A stretch of DNA of 9,270 nucleotides from JAZDLC01 sp043802345 (GTDB lineage: Bacteria > Planctomycetota > B15-G4 > JADJEK01). Under the pieces are notes generated by a model. The model was given only the letters and a program-made list of their open reading frames with translations. It made no database searches and was not told the origin of the DNA. The stretch is from NCBI GenBank assembly GCA_043802345.1, contig JAZDLC010000411.1, positions 1 to 9,270 of the forward strand, given 5' to 3'. A program made the position numbers and the translations under genes. Positions 5,446 to 9,270 of this stretch are shown one piece after another. The first letter of the stretch is position 1; every line of letters begins with the position of its first letter.

Positions 5446-8400
5446 ATGACCGCTCAACCACATGGAGTGCTCCGCTTGAGTCGTAGCCGCTGCTGGAACC
5501 GCAAACCTCCTCTGCGGGGCGCCGCCTCGCTGGTGCTGGCGTTGATCGCCTGCCTGGTGCCAACTTTGTTCGCCCAGGAGCTGAGGCCCGACCGTCCGAC
5601 CGCGGAGCAAGTCAAGCTGCTGCTGGAGCAGACCGCGCAGAGCCCGGCGCTGGACGAGGCGGGCCGGGAGAAGATCGCGGAAATCTACCGGCAGGCGTTG
5701 CTCGACCTGGAGAATGCGAATCTCCACGCGGCTGAGATCGCCAAGTACGACGCGCTGATTCTCGAGGCGCCCGGCCTGCTGGCCTCGATTCGGGCCGAAC
5801 TCGGCACGGCTGCCACCGAGCCGGAGGTCACCGTGGCCCCGGACGCCGGACTGGCGGTCATCGAACAGGGGCTCAAGCAGGCGGAAGCGGACCTGGCGGC
5901 GGCTCGCAAGAAGCTCGACGAGCTGCAGGCCGAGAGCGCCACGCGCGGCGACCGGCGCGGGGCCATCCCGGAGCAGATCGCCGGCCTGCGCCAGCGGCTG
6001 GCCGCTGTCGAGGACGGGCTCGTGCCGCCACCCGCACCCGAGCACGACCCTCTCTACAGCGCGGCGCGCCGCGTCCAGTTGCAGTGCCAGCAGTTTGCGC
6101 TGACCAAGGAGATCGAGCGGTACGAGCGAGAGATGGCTTCGTACGATGCGCGCCGGGACCTGCTGCCGGCGCGCCGGGACCGCGCGCAGCGGCGGGTTTC
6201 CCAGGCCGAGAAACTGGTCGCGGTCTGGCAGAAGAAGGTCACCTCAAAGCGTGAGGAAGAGGCCCGGATCGCGAATGAGGAGGCCCGCCGTCTGCGGCTC
6301 GAGGCGGCCCGCAAGGCGCCGGAACTCAAGGAACTGGCCGGCGAAAACGAGCGGTTGACTCAGCAGCGCAACCGTTTGACCCGCTTGCGGGAAGAGACCG
6401 AACGGGAAACGAAGGAGCGCGCGGATGAACTGAAGAAGAAGCGCGATTCGTTCCACCGGATCCGAACCCGGGTCAAGGCAGCGGGTTTCACCAATGCGAT
6501 GGGCGTGATCCTGCGCCGGGAACACAAGGAGCTGCTCGACTCTCGCAGCTACCGGCGGACGCGCAAACCGCGCGAGAAGCAGATCTCGGACACCCAATTC
6601 GAACTGATCGTACTGCAGGACCAGCGGTTCGAGAATCCGGTCTCGGACATCGAGGGGAGCGTTCCCGGGATCATCGATGGCATCGCCCCCACGCCCGAAA
6701 TGCGCCCCGAGCTCGAGGAGTTCGCCCGCGCGACGCTCATCAGCCGTCGGGATCTGCTCGACGGCCTGATTCGAGAGACAGAGAACTACGTCGACCTGCT
6801 GCTCGAGAACGAACGGGTGACCTCGACCCTGATCGCCGCCATCGACGAGTACGCTTCGTACATCCGGGAGCACATCTTCTCGGTCAAGAGCGTCGAGGGG
6901 AGTCTGTTGCCCAGTCCCAAGGCCGCGTTCGAGGCCTCCGCCTGGCTGCTCCGTCCCCCGAGCTGGCTTTCTTCTGTCCGGCAGGCTGGAACCGAGATCG
7001 CAGGCGCGCCGGTGCGCCATTCCCTGCTCGGCCTGGTGCTTCTGCTGCTCATCGTCTTCCGAGGACGCGCGACGACCGCGCTGAAGCTGTGGGGTGAAGA
7101 GGTCAGGCGGATTCGCACCGACTCGTTCGGCAAGACCCTGCTCTCGGTCTTGCAGACGGTGCTCCTGAGCGCGCCCACCCCGTTTCTTTGCTGGTGGCTG
7201 GCCACGGTGCTGGGCGATTCAGCGGGCCAGGAAGATGTCATAGCGGCGGTCTCGGGCGGCCTGAAGAGCCTGATCCTGCCGCTCTTCGTGCTGGTCTTCG
7301 TGCGTCAGGCGAGCCGGAACGGAGGACTGGCCGACGCTCATTTCGGCTGGACCGAGGACAGCCGCCGGGCGATTCGCCGGCAGATCCGCTGGTTCCTGCC
7401 GACTTTCCTGTCGCTGTTCCTCGTGACCCTCGTGTTGCAACCACCCTGGGTACAGGAAAGCTGGAATGACTCGCTGGGACGGGTTGTCTTCTGCGCCGCC
7501 ATGGTCGTGCTGTTCCTGTTCCTGCGCAATGTGAGCTCCTCCGAGCGCCCGGTGCTCGCCCACTTCCTGGCGCAGAATCCGCACAGCCTGTTGGCCCGCC
7601 TGAAGTCGATCTGGTTCGTCCTGCTGACGTTGCCGCCGCTCGCGCTCCTCGTTCTCGCCGCGACCGGATACGACTACACGGCCCTGGAACTTCTGCGGCG
7701 GCTGCTCTGGTCGCTGGAACTGGTGCTGCTGCTCGTGTTCCTGAACGGCATCCTGCTGCGCTGGCTGTTCGTGGCCAGGCGGCAGTTGGCGCTGGAGCGG
7801 CTGCGGCTGCGGCGCGAGGCGGCCAGGGCCGAGGAGGCCACTGGGGCGATGGCCGAGGCTGCCAAAGGAGGCTCCGGCGAGGGCGCCCGGGTCTCTTCCA
7901 GCGTGCCCGAGTCCGTCGACATTCCCGCGATCAGCGCCCAGACGCTGCAGCTCTCGCGAACCGCCTTGCTGGTGATCTTGCTGGCCGGCATGGTCACGAT
8001 CTGGGCCGACCTGGTGCCCGCGCTCGGGCTGCTTCGGAGGGTCGAGGTCTGGCCCCAGGTGCGCGTGATTCCGGCGACTGAACAGGGGCTCTACCCCGTT
8101 CTGGAGATGAACGGAGACCCGCTGCCTGCCCAGGATCCGGCGGCCAAGCCGCCATCTCCCGCGGACACCGGGCGGACGGAAGCGAAGCCGGGTGGCGTCG
8201 CCATTCCGGGCGGAACCGGGTCGAAACCGCCCGCGGGCACATCCGACATCGCTCTGGACGAGCCGCGACCGACGATCTCCCTGGCGGATGTCGGACTGGC
8301 GATCCTGCTGGCGCTGGCCACCCTGATCTGCGCCAAGAACATCCCGGGGTTGATGGAGATCCTGCTGCTCCGGCGCCTGCCGATGGAGCCCGGAGCGCGG

Positions 8401-9111
8401 TACGCGGCCAGTACGATCGCGCGCTACGCCATCATGATCATCGGGCTGACGCTCTCGCTGGGCGCCATCGGGATCGGCTGGTCGACCGTGCAGTGGCTGG
8501 CCGCGGCCCTGACCTTCGGCCTGGCTTTCGGCCTGCAGGAGATCTTCGCCAACTTCGTGTCCGGCCTGATCATGCTGTTCGAGCGCCCGGTGCAACTGGG
8601 CGACATCGTCACGGTCGGAGGGGTTGACGGCAAGGTCTCGCGGATCCGCATGCGTGCCACCACGATCACCGACTGGGACAACCGCGAACTGATCGTCCCG
8701 AACAAGGAGTTCATCACCGGCCATCTGGTCAACTGGACCCTGTCCGACACGATCACGCGCGTCGTGATCCGGGTCGGCGTGGCCTACAGCTCGAATCCCG
8801 TGCAGGTGCGCGAATTGCTCCTCAAGGTCGCAGAGGACTGCCCGCTGGTGATGAAGGATCCGGGCCCTTCGGCGATCTTCCGCGAGTTCGGGGACAGCGC
8901 GCTGCTGTTCGACTTGCGGGTCTACCTCGCCAACCGGGATATCTGGCCCAGGCTGATCGACCAGCTCCACGAGGACATTCACACCGAGTTCACCGCGGCC
9001 GGAATCGTGATCGCGTTCCCCCAGCTCGACGTGCATCTGGACTCGCCACAGCAGCCGGGCGCGGCACCCGGCCATCCTCCTGGAAGCGCCCCCGGGACGG
9101 GGAACCCGTAG
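5446..9111 (+). CDS. mscK: MscK-type mechanosensitive channel (MscS superfamily)
   Basis: A large inner membrane channel of 1221 residues that opens under membrane tension to release ions; Escherichia coli MscK (KefA, 1120 residues) also depends on external K+. A signal peptide ends near residue 43 (LVPTLFAQ). A long, charged, coiled-coil-rich periplasmic domain covers about 45-500. About eleven membrane helices follow, starting near 526, 564, 605, 648, 677, 721, 749, 836, 944, 986 and 1018. The pore helix reads LAAALTFGLAFGLQEIFANF, followed by FERPVQLGDIVTVGG, TTITDWDNRELIVPNKEFI and the C-terminal IAFPQLDVHL; all match MscK closely. A Pro/Gly-rich insert of about 55 residues (889-944) lies between the eighth and ninth helices. 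The start codon is 1 base after the TerC-family stop, with AAGGA 9 bases upstream; a TTG at 5476 is an alternative. Its position after a cation antiporter supports a role in osmotic adjustment. Confidence 0.95.
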   Translation: MTAQPHGVLRLSRSRCWNRKPPLRGAASLVLALIACLVPTLFAQELRPDRPTAEQVKLLLEQTAQSPALDEAGREKIAEIYRQALLDLENANLHAAEIAKYDALILEAPGLLASIRAELGTAATEPEVTVAPDAGLAVIEQGLKQAEADLAAARKKLDELQAESATRGDRRGAIPEQIAGLRQRLAAVEDGLVPPPAPEHDPLYSAARRVQLQCQQFALTKEIERYEREMASYDARRDLLPARRDRAQRRVSQAEKLVAVWQKKVTSKREEEARIANEEARRLRLEAARKAPELKELAGENERLTQQRNRLTRLREETERETKERADELKKKRDSFHRIRTRVKAAGFTNAMGVILRREHKELLDSRSYRRTRKPREKQISDTQFELIVLQDQRFENPVSDIEGSVPGIIDGIAPTPEMRPELEEFARATLISRRDLLDGLIRETENYVDLLLENERVTSTLIAAIDEYASYIREHIFSVKSVEGSLLPSPKAAFEASAWLLRPPSWLSSVRQAGTEIAGAPVRHSLLGLVLLLLIVFRGRATTALKLWGEEVRRIRTDSFGKTLLSVLQTVLLSAPTPFLCWWLATVLGDSAGQEDVIAAVSGGLKSLILPLFVLVFVRQASRNGGLADAHFGWTEDSRRAIRRQIRWFLPTFLSLFLVTLVLQPPWVQESWNDSLGRVVFCAAMVVLFLFLRNVSSSERPVLAHFLAQNPHSLLARLKSIWFVLLTLPPLALLVLAATGYDYTALELLRRLLWSLELVLLLVFLNGILLRWLFVARRQLALERLRLRREAARAEEATGAMAEAAKGGSGEGARVSSSVPESVDIPAISAQTLQLSRTALLVILLAGMVTIWADLVPALGLLRRVEVWPQVRVIPATEQGLYPVLEMNGDPLPAQDPAAKPPSPADTGRTEAKPGGVAIPGGTGSKPPAGTSDIALDEPRPTISLADVGLAILLALATLICAKNIPGLMEILLLRRLPMEPGARYAASTIARYAIMIIGLTLSLGAIGIGWSTVQWLAAALTFGLAFGLQEIFANFVSGLIMLFERPVQLGDIVTVGGVDGKVSRIRMRATTITDWDNRELIVPNKEFITGHLVNWTLSDTITRVVIRVGVAYSSNPVQVRELLLKVAEDCPLVMKDPGPSAIFREFGDSALLFDLRVYLANRDIWPRLIDQLHEDIHTEFTAAGIVIAFPQLDVHLDSPQQPGAAPGHPPGSAPGTGNP

Positions 9112-9131
9112 GCGGTCAAGGAAGCGCGCCG

Positions 9132-9270
9132 ATGGTGCTGGCCGAATTGCAGGACTCGGCTGGAATCGCTGGCTATGACCAAGCAAGAAGACGCATCGGG
9201 AACCTCATTCATGCGGAGTTGAGCGCCATGTCGTGGAAACTCTCACAAGCCACTCTCATCCTCTTGATGT
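9132..9270 (+). CDS. Start of an unidentified gene cut by the right edge
   Basis: An open frame starts 20 bases after the mscK stop and runs off the window. From ATG 9132 (AAGGA 9 bases upstream) it reads MVLAELQDSAGIAGYDQARR and continues. An in-frame ATG at 9228, with GGAG 9 bases upstream, would give MSWKLSQATLILLM. That looks like the start of a signal peptide or membrane anchor, and I think it is the better start for an exported protein. The stretch before it uses AGA codons and looks less GC-rich than the mscK gene, so 9132-9227 may be untranslated. No terminator is visible after mscK. Only 14 to 46 residues can be seen, so neither the gene nor the start is certain. Confidence 0.35.
   Translation, partial: MVLAELQDSAGIAGYDQARRRIGNLIHAELSAMSWKLSQATLILLM

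Noticed and set aside
6149..6182. Short direct repeat GCGCCGGGAC within mscK
   Set aside because: It encodes a locally repeated ARRD in a charged coiled-coil region and is readily explained by low-complexity coding sequence.
9112..9131. A terminator after mscK
   Set aside because: I found no hairpin with a T-run in the short gap, and another open frame follows within 20 bases.
7219..9186. A 655-codon open frame on the minus strand opposite mscK
   Set aside because: It is rich in Gln, His, Arg, Asp and Gly with no hydrophobic core or motif, as expected opposite a GC-rich coding frame; the plus-strand MscK match is unambiguous.

Overview
The window is GC-rich, gene-dense bacterial DNA from a Gram-negative cell. 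The evidence for Gram-negative is a MscK-type channel with a signal peptide and a long periplasmic part, and short intergenic gaps with AGGA/GGAG-type ribosome binding sites. The gene content fits a high-GC proteobacterium, but planctomycete, myxobacterial or related lineages cannot be excluded. There is no rRNA, tRNA, CRISPR array, transposase or integrase, so this looks like ordinary chromosome.

The left third (1-3333) is read leftward. It holds a cardiolipin synthase-type phospholipase D enzyme (1873-3333) and, after a terminator-like hairpin, a PP2C-type protein phosphatase fused to a cyclic-nucleotide-binding-like domain (487-1698). Last comes the first 148 residues of an unrecognised membrane-anchored protein that runs off the left edge (1-446). 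The phosphatase and the anchored protein lie about 40 bases apart and probably share a transcript. The 174-base gap upstream of the phosphatase holds two perfect inverted repeats.

A divergent region (3334-3522) separates the two blocks. It carries a 31-base imperfect palindrome with perfect 8-base outer arms (3381-3411) and a 25-codon leader ORF (3442-3519). The leader has a strong ribosome binding site and ends 3 bases before the next start codon.

The right two thirds (3442-9270) are read rightward as a tight operon: leader ORF, a KefB/CPA2-type monovalent cation:proton antiporter without the usual cytosolic RCK domain (3523-4707), a TerC-family membrane protein (4719-5444), and a 1221-residue MscK-type mechanosensitive channel (5446-9111). 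The gaps are 3, 11 and 1 bases, which suggests translational coupling. The start of a further gene is cut by the right edge.

Taken together, the operon looks like an envelope and ion-stress module: K+ or Na+ exchange, probable metal export by TerC, and pressure relief by MscK. The divergent cardiolipin synthase changes membrane lipid composition, which in other bacteria responds to osmolarity and affects channel behaviour. This joint role is inferred from gene order. No clearly new system is present. The points most worth a second look are the coupled leader ORF, the phosphatase fusion with a degenerate nucleotide pocket, the palindrome between the divergent units, and the antiporter without its regulatory domain.
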